Below, piece after piece: positions 25,668-32,389 of a stretch of DNA of 64,000 bases. Location: the NCBI GenBank assembly GCA_037482215.1, contig CP148074.1, positions 3,410,001 through 3,474,000 of the forward strand, in the 5' to 3' direction. Position numbers and translations under genes: made by a program. Source of the stretch: Pseudomonas mendocina. GTDB taxonomy: Bacteria > Pseudomonadota > Gammaproteobacteria > Pseudomonadales > Pseudomonadaceae. How positions within the stretch are numbered: position 1 is the first letter of the stretch; each line of letters opens with the position of its first letter. The notes under the pieces were generated by a model, which was not told the DNA's origin, ran no database searches, and saw only the letters and a list, made by a program, of their open reading frames with translations.

Positions 25668-26762
25668 TCAGGCCACAGCCTTTTCGGCGGTTTTGCTGGT
25701 TTCCAACTCGCGCACCAACGGCAGCACATGCTTGCCGAAGTACTCCACTTCCTCTTGGAAGTGCAGGAAGCCAGAAAGGATCAGGTCAACACCTACCGCT
25801 TTTAACGCGACGATGCGCTCTGCAATTTGCTTCGGCGTACCGATCAGGTTGGTCTTGAAGCCATCGTTGTACTGCACCAGATCCTCAAAAGTGGATTTTG
25901 CCCAGTTGCCCTCACCTTCCGGGCTGGCAGCACCGGCGTGTTTCACCTCAGCTCCGAAGGCGTTAACCGCGTCCGGGTTGGCCTTGTCGATGATTTCCTG
26001 AAGAACGGCTTTGGCCTCCTCTTCGGTGTCGCGGGCAATGATGAAAGCGTTCACCCCGACCTTTACTGAATGACCATTGGCAGCGGCCTTGGCGCGAATG
26101 TCATCGATCTGAGCCTTGATCCCTTCAACGGTATTGCCGTTGGTGAAGTACCAGTCCGACACGCGTGAAGCCATGTCACGGGCAGCACGGGAGCTGCCGC
26201 CCTGAAAGATTTCTGGGTGCGGTTGCTGCAGCGGCTTCGGCTTGAGGGTGTAATCGCGGAAGCGGTAGAAGTCACCGTTGAAGGTGAAGTTGTCCTGAGT
26301 CCAGATGCCTTTCAGTGCACGGATAAATTCTTCAGAACGGCGATAGCGCTCATCGTGCTCCAACCATGGTTCGCCGATGGCGTGAAACTCGCCTTTAAAC
26401 CAGCCGGACACCACGTTGATGGCGATACGGCCATTGGTCAGATGGTCAATAGTGGACAACTGTTTGGCCGCCAGCGCTGGGTTCCATGGGCCTGGCAGGA
26501 TCGCGGCGATCACCTTCAGCTTTTCCGTCGCAGCCAGCAGCGCGTGGCTGATGGCCACGGATTCGTGCTGAAACTCGGCCCCATAACCGGCGGTAAAGCG
26601 AATCTGCGACAGGGCATATTCAAAACCGGCCTTCTCGGCGGTTTGCGCCAGTTTGCGGTTGTAGTCGACATCCCAGCTGGTGCGCTGCTCAATGTTGCTG
26701 ACCACCAGACCACCGCTGACATTCGGTACCCAGTAAGCGAATTTGATTGCGTGTTGGCTCAT
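25668..26762 (-). CDS. sfnG: Dimethylsulfone monooxygenase SfnG
   Basis: 364 residues, luciferase-like FMNH2-dependent enzyme that converts dimethylsulfone to methanesulfinate. The start SQHAIKFAYWVPNVSGGLVV, AGFEYALSQIRFTAGYGAEF, AAILPGPWNPALAAKQLSTI, INVVSGWFKGEFHAIGEPWL and RYRRSEEFIRALKGIWTQDN match the P. putida protein as I remember it. It normally uses FMNH2 from SfnF, whose gene directly upstream carries an amber codon here. Sigma-54/SfnR control is expected from the promoter at 27.4 kb. The operon continues into an AMP-binding-like gene and a Liv-type transporter. Confidence 0.9.
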   Translation of the reverse strand: MSQHAIKFAYWVPNVSGGLVVSNIEQRTSWDVDYNRKLAQTAEKAGFEYALSQIRFTAGYGAEFQHESVAISHALLAATEKLKVIAAILPGPWNPALAAKQLSTIDHLTNGRIAINVVSGWFKGEFHAIGEPWLEHDERYRRSEEFIRALKGIWTQDNFTFNGDFYRFRDYTLKPKPLQQPHPEIFQGGSSRAARDMASRVSDWYFTNGNTVEGIKAQIDDIRAKAAANGHSVKVGVNAFIIARDTEEEAKAVLQEIIDKANPDAVNAFGAEVKHAGAASPEGEGNWAKSTFEDLVQYNDGFKTNLIGTPKQIAERIVALKAVGVDLILSGFLHFQEEVEYFGKHVLPLVRELETSKTAEKAVA

Positions 26763-26789
26763 GTTGATAACTCCTCTGGTCCTTGGAAT

Positions 26790-27344
26790 TCAGGCAGCCT
26801 GCACGGCCGCATTACGGAAAAAAGCCTCGACCGGGTCCAACGCACGTTCGATACGCTCGAACTGCGCCGCGTCGGTCAGGCGGTAATCGGTGAACGTTTC
26901 GGGGGTGGCGTAGAGCCCGTAATGCAAGGTATGCGCCTGGAAGAAACCAAACAGCGGGCGCAGCTAGTGATCGATCACCAACGCATGGCGGTCGCCTCCA
27001 CCTGTGGCAGCCAATAGAACTGGCACGCCTTTAAGGGACTGGTAATCCACCAGATCGAAGAAGTGTTTGAACAAACCGGTGTAGGACGCGCGGTAAACCG
27101 GACTACCGGCGATGATCAGATCGGCGCTTTCAATCGCCTGCAAATGGGGCAGCAGTTGTGGCGAAGCGGTATCTCGCTCCAGCGATCCAGCCAGTTCACC
27201 GCTCAACTCGGCAATACGCACCCAATGCGCATTCACGGGTAAGCGCTTTTGCAGAGCGTTTACCAACTCCTGCAACAGCACATGGGTACGTGATGGGTCA
27301 CGTAGGCTGCCGGAAACCACAACAACATTAATGTTCTGACTCAT
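26790..27344 (-). pseudogene. sfnF: FMN reductase SfnF gene interrupted by an in-frame amber codon
   Basis: The frame starts [20 protein letters not shown] at 27344 and is a full FMN reductase of the MsuE/SfnF type up to ALVIDH (codon 126). Codon 127 is TAG (26966-26964), exactly where the homologous SfnE has Gln in VIDHQLRPLF. Beyond it the same frame continues as [21 protein letters not shown] to a TGA at 26790-26792, 184 codons in all, with no frameshift. CAG to TAG is a one-base change. The truncated 126-residue product lacks the last helix-strand part and is probably inactive unless the amber is suppressed. Sequencing error is the other explanation. First gene of the sfnF-sfnG-Liv operon. 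Confidence 0.8.
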
Positions 27345-27387
27345 TTCAACCTCTCGCCTGCAACGGCGGATGAATATGAAATGAGCT

Positions 27388-27408
27388 AGAGCAGCAACCG
27401 TGCCACTT
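27388..27408 (-). promoter_or_regulatory. Sigma-54 promoter of the sfnF-sfnG-Liv operon
   Basis: Read on the minus strand: GTGGCACG-GTTG-CTGCT. GG at 27404-27403 and GC at 27392-27391 are ten bases apart. The -24 box is perfect; the -12 box has C for the first T. It lies about 45 bp before the sfnF start. Confidence 0.78.
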
Positions 27409-27490
27409 TATAAAAGTCTTTTAAATCAATCAGATAGATCAAAATCAAGCAAAACGGAAGTGCTCAGACACAGACAAGGTGTTGCACAAG

Positions 27491-27506
27491 TGCTTACCTA
27501 CAAACA
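27491..27506. promoter_or_regulatory. Candidate SfnR enhancer of the sfnF promoter
   Basis: TGCTTACCTACAAACA matches TGTTG-N6-CAACA at 7 of 10 positions, alone too weak to call. Its near edge is 87 bp from the -24 GG, the same offset as at the other sigma-54 promoters of the cluster, and the half-site AAACA recurs in the sfnE site. Confidence 0.45.
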
Positions 27507-27542
27507 CTTGTCGCCAAGCAGACGGGCTATGAGAAAAGAAAC

Positions 27543-27558
27543 AGTTGCCACGGCAACA
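27543..27558. promoter_or_regulatory. Additional candidate SfnR palindrome
   Basis: AGTTGCCACGGCAACA matches TGTTG-N6-CAACA at 9 of 10 positions and lies in the 503-bp divergent region between sfnF and the DszC-like gene. It is further from both promoters (about 140 and 240 bp) than the primary sites. Confidence 0.4.
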
Positions 27559-27695
27559 CCCAGCTCACCACAGGGTGTATTGGCCACAGGCGTAATCCAC
27601 CAAGCGACCACAGGCCCAATCCCCCCTGAAAAATCAGCTATCGCTGCAAGCACCTGCAGTGATCCCGCCCTCAATATTGCACGCCTTATAACAAC

Positions 27696-27711
27696 TGTTG
27701 GCCGAGCAACA
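27696..27711. promoter_or_regulatory. Perfect candidate SfnR enhancer palindrome
   Basis: TGTTGGCCGAGCAACA, a perfect TGTTG-N6-CAACA, ends 85 bp before the -24 GG at 27796 of the rightward promoter. Confidence 0.65.
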
Positions 27712-27792
27712 TCAATCCAGCAACTTGCCCTGCCAGGCACAGCCCCAGCCCACATACAAAGCCTATCCAATTGATTTAAAAGATAATTTTGT

Positions 27793-27811
27793 AACGGCAC
27801 GGAGTTTGCGG
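27793..27811 (+). promoter_or_regulatory. Sigma-54 promoter of the rightward DszC-like gene
   Basis: CGGCACG-GAGT-TTGCG, GG at 27796-27797 and GC at 27808-27809, ten bases apart. One mismatch in the -24 box (C for T before GG), -12 box perfect. About 40 bp before the ATG at 27848, which has a GGAG ribosome site. Confidence 0.78.
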
Positions 27812-27847
27812 TGGCGGTTGTAAAACACCCCATAAGGAGATTCACAC

Positions 27848-29086
27848 ATGACGGCTCAACAGCACCTGCCACAGATATCAACCGGCACTGATTACGAGTC
27901 ATTGGCCGCCCGCTTCCGCCCGATATTCGCGCGTATAGCTGAGGGCGCTGTAGATCGCGAACGTGAGCGCACCTTACCCAGCGAACAAATCCAGTGGCTT
28001 AAGGAGGCCGGTTTCGGCGCCGTACGCGTTCCCCGCGAACACGGCGGTGCAGGCGCCTCGTTGCCACAACTGTTTCAATTGCTGATTGAACTAGCAGAGG
28101 CCGACTCCAACATTCCGCAAGCACTGCGCGGCCACTTTGCGTTTGTTGAAGACCGCCTCAATGCCCATGCCGACAGTTCGCAGCAGGTCTGGTTTGAGCG
28201 TTTTGTGGCTGGCGATCTGGTGGGTAACGCTTGGACTGAAGTAGGCGCAGTTAAAATCGGCGATGTCATCACCCGGGTTTCCCGCAAAGGCGACCAGTGG
28301 GTGGTCAATGGCACCAAGTACTACAGCACCGGCAGTATTTTCGCAGACTGGATCGACCTCTATGCCCGCCGTGACGATAACAATGCAGATGTCATAGCAG
28401 CCATTCGCGCCCGCCAGGACGGCATCAGCCACAGTGACGACTGGGATGGCTTCGGCCAGCGCACCACGGGCAGCGGCACCTCTACTTATAAGGATGCAGT
28501 GGTAGATGAAGTAAACATTCTCGACTTTGCCACCCGCTTCAAATACCAGACAGCCTTTTATCAAGTGGTTCTACTGGCTGTGTTGGCCGGTTCTGGCCGT
28601 GCTGCCGTGCGCGACTTCTCAGCTGAGGTCCGCAAGCGTACGCGTATCTTCAGCCACGGCAACGCGGCCAGCGTTAGCCAAGACGCCCAGGTACTACAAG
28701 TGATCGGCAAAGCCTCCGCTCAGGTGTACACCGCCGAAGCCGCAGCTCTGCGATCAGCCGAGGCATTGCAACAGGCCTATCTGGCCCGCTTTGGCACCGA
28801 CAGCGAGCGTGAACGCCAAGCCAACATCGCCGCCGAACTGGAGTCAGCCCAGGCGCAGAGCGCCATCATCGACCTGGTACTGCGCGCCACAACGGACCTG
28901 TTCAACACCCTCGGTGCCTCTGGCGCCAGCCTCAGCAAAGCACTCGACCGTCATTGGCGTAACGCCCGTACGGCGGCTTCGCACAACCCGGTTATTTACA
29001 AGGAACGGATCATCGGTGATTGGGAAGTCAACGGCACAGAACCGCCCTATGTCTGGCAGATCGGTGGCGGCTCTAAACAGCCCTGA
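27848..29086 (+). CDS. DszC-like flavin monooxygenase (acyl-CoA dehydrogenase family)
   Basis: 412 residues with the three-domain acyl-CoA-dehydrogenase plan: GFGAVRVPREHGGAGASLPQ, NAWTEVGAVKIGDVITRV, NGTKYYSTGSIFADWIDLYA, GQRTTGSGTSTYKDAVVDEV and a C-terminal HWRNARTAASHNPVIYKERI. No catalytic Glu base of true dehydrogenases is recognisable, as in DszC-type oxygenases that take FMNH2. It is more distant from the two SfnB-type paralogues than they are from each other. Driven by its own sigma-54 promoter and followed by a strong terminator, so it is a single-gene unit of the sulfur regulon. Substrate unknown. Confidence 0.8.
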   Translation: MTAQQHLPQISTGTDYESLAARFRPIFARIAEGAVDRERERTLPSEQIQWLKEAGFGAVRVPREHGGAGASLPQLFQLLIELAEADSNIPQALRGHFAFVEDRLNAHADSSQQVWFERFVAGDLVGNAWTEVGAVKIGDVITRVSRKGDQWVVNGTKYYSTGSIFADWIDLYARRDDNNADVIAAIRARQDGISHSDDWDGFGQRTTGSGTSTYKDAVVDEVNILDFATRFKYQTAFYQVVLLAVLAGSGRAAVRDFSAEVRKRTRIFSHGNAASVSQDAQVLQVIGKASAQVYTAEAAALRSAEALQQAYLARFGTDSERERQANIAAELESAQAQSAIIDLVLRATTDLFNTLGASGASLSKALDRHWRNARTAASHNPVIYKERIIGDWEVNGTEPPYVWQIGGGSKQP

Positions 29087-29095
29087 ACCTCATCC

Positions 29096-29121
29096 AGGCC
29101 GACCTCGTGTCGGCCTTTTTG
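29096..29121 (+). terminator. Rho-independent terminator after the DszC-like gene
   Basis: AGGCCGA-CCTCGTG-TCGGCCTTTTTG: 7-bp GC-rich stem, 7-base loop and T-run, 10 bp after the stop at 29086. Confidence 0.85.
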
Positions 29122-29137
29122 TACATGAAGGCACCGC

Positions 29138-29153
29138 TGTTCCATAGCCAACA
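29138..29153. promoter_or_regulatory. Candidate SfnR enhancer upstream of the OmpW-SfnB unit
   Basis: TGTTCCATAGCCAACA has one mismatch to TGTTG-N6-CAACA and ends 86 bp before the -24 GG at 29239. Confidence 0.6.
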
Positions 29154-29235
29154 GTGACTCAGCACTGTGTACGTAAGAGCACAACCAAGCCCCACACATT
29201 CTTGAGCTAATCTCTTATTAATCAATGGCTTAAAC

Positions 29236-29254
29236 ATTGGCACGGAAGATGAAA
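29236..29254 (+). promoter_or_regulatory. Probable sigma-54 promoter of the OmpW-SfnB unit
   Basis: TTGGCACG-GAAG-ATGAA. The -24 box is perfect (GG 29239-29240) but ten bases later stands GA instead of GC, so the -12 box is poor. The enhancer spacing supports it. About 70 bp before the ATG at 29323. Confidence 0.55.
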
Positions 29255-29322
29255 TGAAGGTTTTACCTGGGGCCCACACCCAGGACACAACTTGGCCATT
29301 ACAAGTAAAAAGGACGAATTAA

Positions 29323-29931
29323 ATGCCTCTAGCGTCATGGACTAAACCCCTTCTGCTCGGCAGCGCGTTGATCGCAGCCAGCTCCCCGGTTCTATCAGCT
29401 GACAGCCCTTGGCTCGTGCGCGCAGGTATCAGCAAAGTCGTTCCGACTTCGGATTCCGGCAGCATCCAGCAAGGAGAAATCGACATCGGTAACGACACCG
29501 GCCCGACCTTCAACATTGCTTATTTCCTTACGCCCAATCTTGCTATCGACGTGCTCGGCGGCCTGCCACTTAAACACGACATCAAGCTCAACGGCAGCAA
29601 AGTTGGCGACACCAAACAGTTGCCACCGATTGTCACCCTGCAATGGCACTTCTTGCCTGATGCACAGATCCGCCCCTTTGTCGGTATCGGCCTGAATTAC
29701 ACCTATTTCTACGACGAGAAGCTGGATAGCGGCGCCAAACTGGAGCTCTCCGATTCATGGGGGCTGGCCTATCAGGTCGGACTTGATGTCGCCATTGATG
29801 ACAACTGGAGCGTGGGCGGCGATGTGCGCTACGCCAATATCGACAGCAGCGTGAAGATCGCTGGCGAGAAAGTCGGCAGCGTCGATGTGGACCCCTTCGT
29901 TTACAGCCTAAATCTCGCCTACCGCTTCTAA
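29323..29931 (+). CDS. OmpW-family outer-membrane porin
   Basis: 202 residues, outer-membrane eight-strand barrel. A signal peptide (SWTKPLLLGSALIAASSPVL, cleaved near LSA-DSP) is followed by alternating strands, IGNDTGPTFNIAYFLTPNLA, LPPIVTLQWHFLPDAQIRPF, VGIGLNYTYFYDE and SWGLAYQVGLDVAIDDNWSV, and the protein ends in LNLAYRF with the C-terminal Phe used for barrel assembly. AGGA supports the ATG. OmpW/AlkL proteins let small hydrophobic molecules cross the outer membrane. Together with the SfnB-type gene 12 bp downstream and the sigma-54 promoter, this suggests uptake of a hydrophobic organosulfur compound. Confidence 0.85.
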   Translation: MPLASWTKPLLLGSALIAASSPVLSADSPWLVRAGISKVVPTSDSGSIQQGEIDIGNDTGPTFNIAYFLTPNLAIDVLGGLPLKHDIKLNGSKVGDTKQLPPIVTLQWHFLPDAQIRPFVGIGLNYTYFYDEKLDSGAKLELSDSWGLAYQVGLDVAIDDNWSVGGDVRYANIDSSVKIAGEKVGSVDVDPFVYSLNLAYRF

Positions 29932-29943
29932 GGAATAGTCGCA

Positions 29944-31167
29944 ATGACTCAAGCTGCCGATCCATTCATCCAAAAACAGTCCTCCACACCTGCGCATAAG
30001 CTGCAAAGCGAAGCCGAGGCCATTGCAACCGCACGCAAACTTGCACAGGAGTTCCGCCGGGAAGCGGCTGTACGCGACCGCGAACGACGCCTGCCCATCA
30101 CCGAACTGGATGCGTACTCACAAAGTGGCCTGTGGAGCATACTGGTCCCCAAGCAATATGGTGGCCTCGGAGCCAGTTACCGCACCGTAGGCGAGGTGTT
30201 CAAGCTGATCGCCGCAGCTGACGGCTCCCTCGGCCAGTTGCCACAAAACCACTTCGTAATTCTCGTGCACCTGGCACTGGATGCCAGTGAAGAGCAAAAG
30301 CGCTTCTTCTTCGACCTGGCCTTGTCAGGCACTCGATTCGGAAATGCCTTCTCAGAACGAGGCAGTAAGCATGTGGCTGACTTCCAGACCAAAATCCAGC
30401 CAGATGGCAATGACTATGTAGTCAACGGCCAGAAATTCTTCTCTACCGGCGCCCTGCTGGCACACTGGATTCCGATTGTCACCGTGGACAATCAAGGCCG
30501 CCCACACCTGGCCGTGGTAAAGCGCGAAACCGAAGGGCTTAAAGTCATCAATGACTGGTCCAGCTTTGGCCAAAAGACCACTGCCAGCGGCACGGTGCTG
30601 ATCGAAAATGTAAAAGTGCCTGCTAGTCAGGTTATCCCCATCTGGCAAGCCTTCGACCGCCCAACCGCAAGCGGAGCTATTTCACAATTCATTCAGGCTG
30701 CCATTGACGCAGGCCTAGCCCGGGGCGCTCTCGAGGACACCCTGGATTACGTGCGCCGCCACACCCGCCCATGGATTGATTCGGGCGTTGAGAAAGCCAC
30801 GGACGATCCTTACATCCTGCAACAAATTGGCGACCTACACATTCGTCTGCGTGCGGCCGAGGCCGTTCTGGACTTGGCAGCAGATGCCATCGACAAGGCC
30901 CTGCTCGAAGCCAATGAGGAAACCGTCGCACAGGCCTCACTGCTGACCGCTGAAGCAAAGGTACTGACCACAGAAGTAGCCATTCTGGCCAGCAACCGCC
31001 TGTTCGAGCTGGCGGGTGCCCGCGCTACGCTTGAGGAGTACGGCCTCGATCGACACTGGCGCAACGCCCGCGTACACACGCTGCATGACCCGGTACGTTG
31101 GAAGTACCACATCATCGGCAACTACGTGCTCAACGGCGTCAAACCACCCCGCCACCCGTGGAATTGA
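29944..31167 (+). CDS. SfnB-family sulfur-acquisition oxidoreductase (second copy)
   Basis: 407 residues. Closely parallels the protein at 18154-19380: RRLPITELDAYSQSGLWSIL, VPKQYGGLGASYRTVGEVFK, GSLGQLPQNHFVILVHLA, FGNAFSERGSKHVADFQTKI, GQKTTASGTVLIENVKVP, VRRHTRPWIDSGVEKATDDP and a C-terminus HDPVRWKYHIIGNYVLNGVK. TAAGGAA before the ATG is a good ribosome site. It is second in an OmpW-SfnB unit. A GC-rich hairpin without a T-run (31191-31209) follows. Likely a flavin-dependent oxygenase of a sulfur compound; duplication of the gene suggests two related substrates. Confidence 0.8.
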   Translation: MTQAADPFIQKQSSTPAHKLQSEAEAIATARKLAQEFRREAAVRDRERRLPITELDAYSQSGLWSILVPKQYGGLGASYRTVGEVFKLIAAADGSLGQLPQNHFVILVHLALDASEEQKRFFFDLALSGTRFGNAFSERGSKHVADFQTKIQPDGNDYVVNGQKFFSTGALLAHWIPIVTVDNQGRPHLAVVKRETEGLKVINDWSSFGQKTTASGTVLIENVKVPASQVIPIWQAFDRPTASGAISQFIQAAIDAGLARGALEDTLDYVRRHTRPWIDSGVEKATDDPYILQQIGDLHIRLRAAEAVLDLAADAIDKALLEANEETVAQASLLTAEAKVLTTEVAILASNRLFELAGARATLEEYGLDRHWRNARVHTLHDPVRWKYHIIGNYVLNGVKPPRHPWN

Positions 31168-31190
31168 TTCGTACCGCACCGATGAGTTTT

Positions 31191-31209
31191 CCGCCGCCTC
31201 TGGCGGCGG
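31191..31209 (+). terminator. GC-rich hairpin after the SfnB-type gene
   Basis: CCGCCGCC-TCT-GGCGGCGG, perfect 8-bp stem with a 3-base loop, 24 bp after the stop. There is no T-run after it, so termination may be weak or rho-dependent. Confidence 0.5.
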
Positions 31210-31322
31210 CAATCCAGACACAACGCCGAAAAATCAGCCATTTATCGATCACTAATAACCACCCATTCAATTAGGAGGTTTCAACCGCAGAATTTTTATG
31301 ATTAAACACCAAGCGCTAGGGG

Positions 31323-31352
31323 TTGGCATTTGCGTGGAAGTTAGCGTAGAGT
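31323..31352 (+). promoter_or_regulatory. Probable sigma-70 promoter of the cold-shock gene
   Basis: TTGGCA (31323-31328) and TAGAGT (31347-31352) with an 18-base spacer. It would give a leader of roughly 155 bases, in line with the long 5' untranslated leaders of csp mRNAs. The rest of the 347-base gap from 31168 is leader and the preceding hairpin. Confidence 0.35.
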
Positions 31353-31514
31353 CTTAAAACTGTGTTTGCATGGGTCGCCGAAAATCGTGACCTGATGCAG
31401 TAGATCTACTGATCCGCTACATCCCGCTCGACGTCGCATTACTCCTTGCAACCAGTATCAGCCCCTCACGAAGAGTAGGGCTGTCATCAACTCAAGTTTC
31501 AAGGAAATACAAAA

Positions 31515-31727
31515 ATGTCGAATCGTCAGAACGGTACCGTCAAGTGGTTTAACGACGAAAAAGGTTTTGGTTTTATCACTCCAGAAAGCGGTCCGGATCT
31601 GTTCGTGCATTTCCGCGCGATCCAAGGCAATGGCTTCAAGAGCCTGAAAGAAGGCCAGAAAGTCAGCTTTATCGCTGTGCAAGGTCAGAAAGGCATGCAG
31701 GCTGACGAAGTTCAAATCGAACAATAA
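31515..31727 (+). CDS. CspA-family cold-shock protein
   Basis: 70 residues, one cold-shock domain (OB fold) that binds single-stranded RNA and DNA and melts mRNA structure. Both RNA-binding motifs are present: [11 protein letters not shown] (RNP1) and LFVHFRAIQ (RNP2). Length is standard. AAGGA stands nine bases before the ATG. The long leader upstream and the strong terminator downstream make it a single-gene unit, probably regulated through its leader. Confidence 0.93.
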   Translation: MSNRQNGTVKWFNDEKGFGFITPESGPDLFVHFRAIQGNGFKSLKEGQKVSFIAVQGQKGMQADEVQIEQ

Positions 31728-31740
31728 GTCTGACGCTTTG

Positions 31741-31774
31741 AAAAACCCCTGATGTTCGCATCAGGGGTTTTTTT
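31741..31774 (+). terminator. Strong rho-independent terminator after cold-shock gene
   Basis: CCCCTGATG-TTCG-CATCAGGGG, a perfect 9-bp stem closed by a TTCG tetraloop, followed by seven T. Confidence 0.95.
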
Positions 31775-31836
31775 ATGCCTGCTCAACGGCATGCTAACCT
31801 TGGCACTTCTTTGCCAGACTGATTGAAGACCTGACC

Positions 31837-32331
31837 ATGTCAAAACACCTGCTGCGTCCTCAGGGCGACTTCCCCAACGCAGGCTTGATCCGCCGACTTG
31901 CCGCTATCTTCTATGACTTCTTGCTGTGCGTGGCACTGCTAATTGTCGTGACCTTCATCTACAAATTGATTCTGATGGGCTTTTACGGCGCTGATGAACT
32001 GCGAAAAATGTCCGACTCAGGCGCATTAGATGGCGACCCGCTGCTGTCGACGATTCTCTTTTTTAGCCTGTTCGGTTTCTTTGCAAAATTCTGGACCCAC
32101 AATGGGCAGACCCTGGGCATGCAGGTCTGGGGCCTACGTGTGCAGAATGCCGACGGCACTGCCATCACCCTGTGGCAGGCAATGCTGCGTTTCCTGGTTG
32201 CTATTGGTTCATGGCTGATTGTCGGGCTGGGCTATCTATGGGTGCTCTGGGACAAAGAGAAACGCACATGGCACGACATCTATTCAGAGACGCGCGTCGT
32301 GCAACTACCTAAGAATATCCATAAGAAGTAG
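31837..32331 (+). CDS. RDD-family membrane protein
   Basis: 164 residues with three membrane segments (FYDFLLCVALLIVVTFIYKL, TILFFSLFGFFAKFW, LVAIGSWLIVGLGYLWVLW). The RDD domain's Arg-Arg/Asp pattern is present (NAGLIRRLAAIFYDFLL; GQTLGMQVWGLRVQ; WHDIYSETRVV). Family function is largely unknown, with some members acting as Na+/H+ antiporters. It stands alone in the direct orientation; the next gene converges on it with a 58-bp gap. Confidence 0.85.
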   Translation: MSKHLLRPQGDFPNAGLIRRLAAIFYDFLLCVALLIVVTFIYKLILMGFYGADELRKMSDSGALDGDPLLSTILFFSLFGFFAKFWTHNGQTLGMQVWGLRVQNADGTAITLWQAMLRFLVAIGSWLIVGLGYLWVLWDKEKRTWHDIYSETRVVQLPKNIHKK

Positions 32332-32389
32332 CCACTTCGTTGCGTGCTCGTGCCAGCGCTTAGGGGCTGGCACGAGCAATGCCCTGAGG

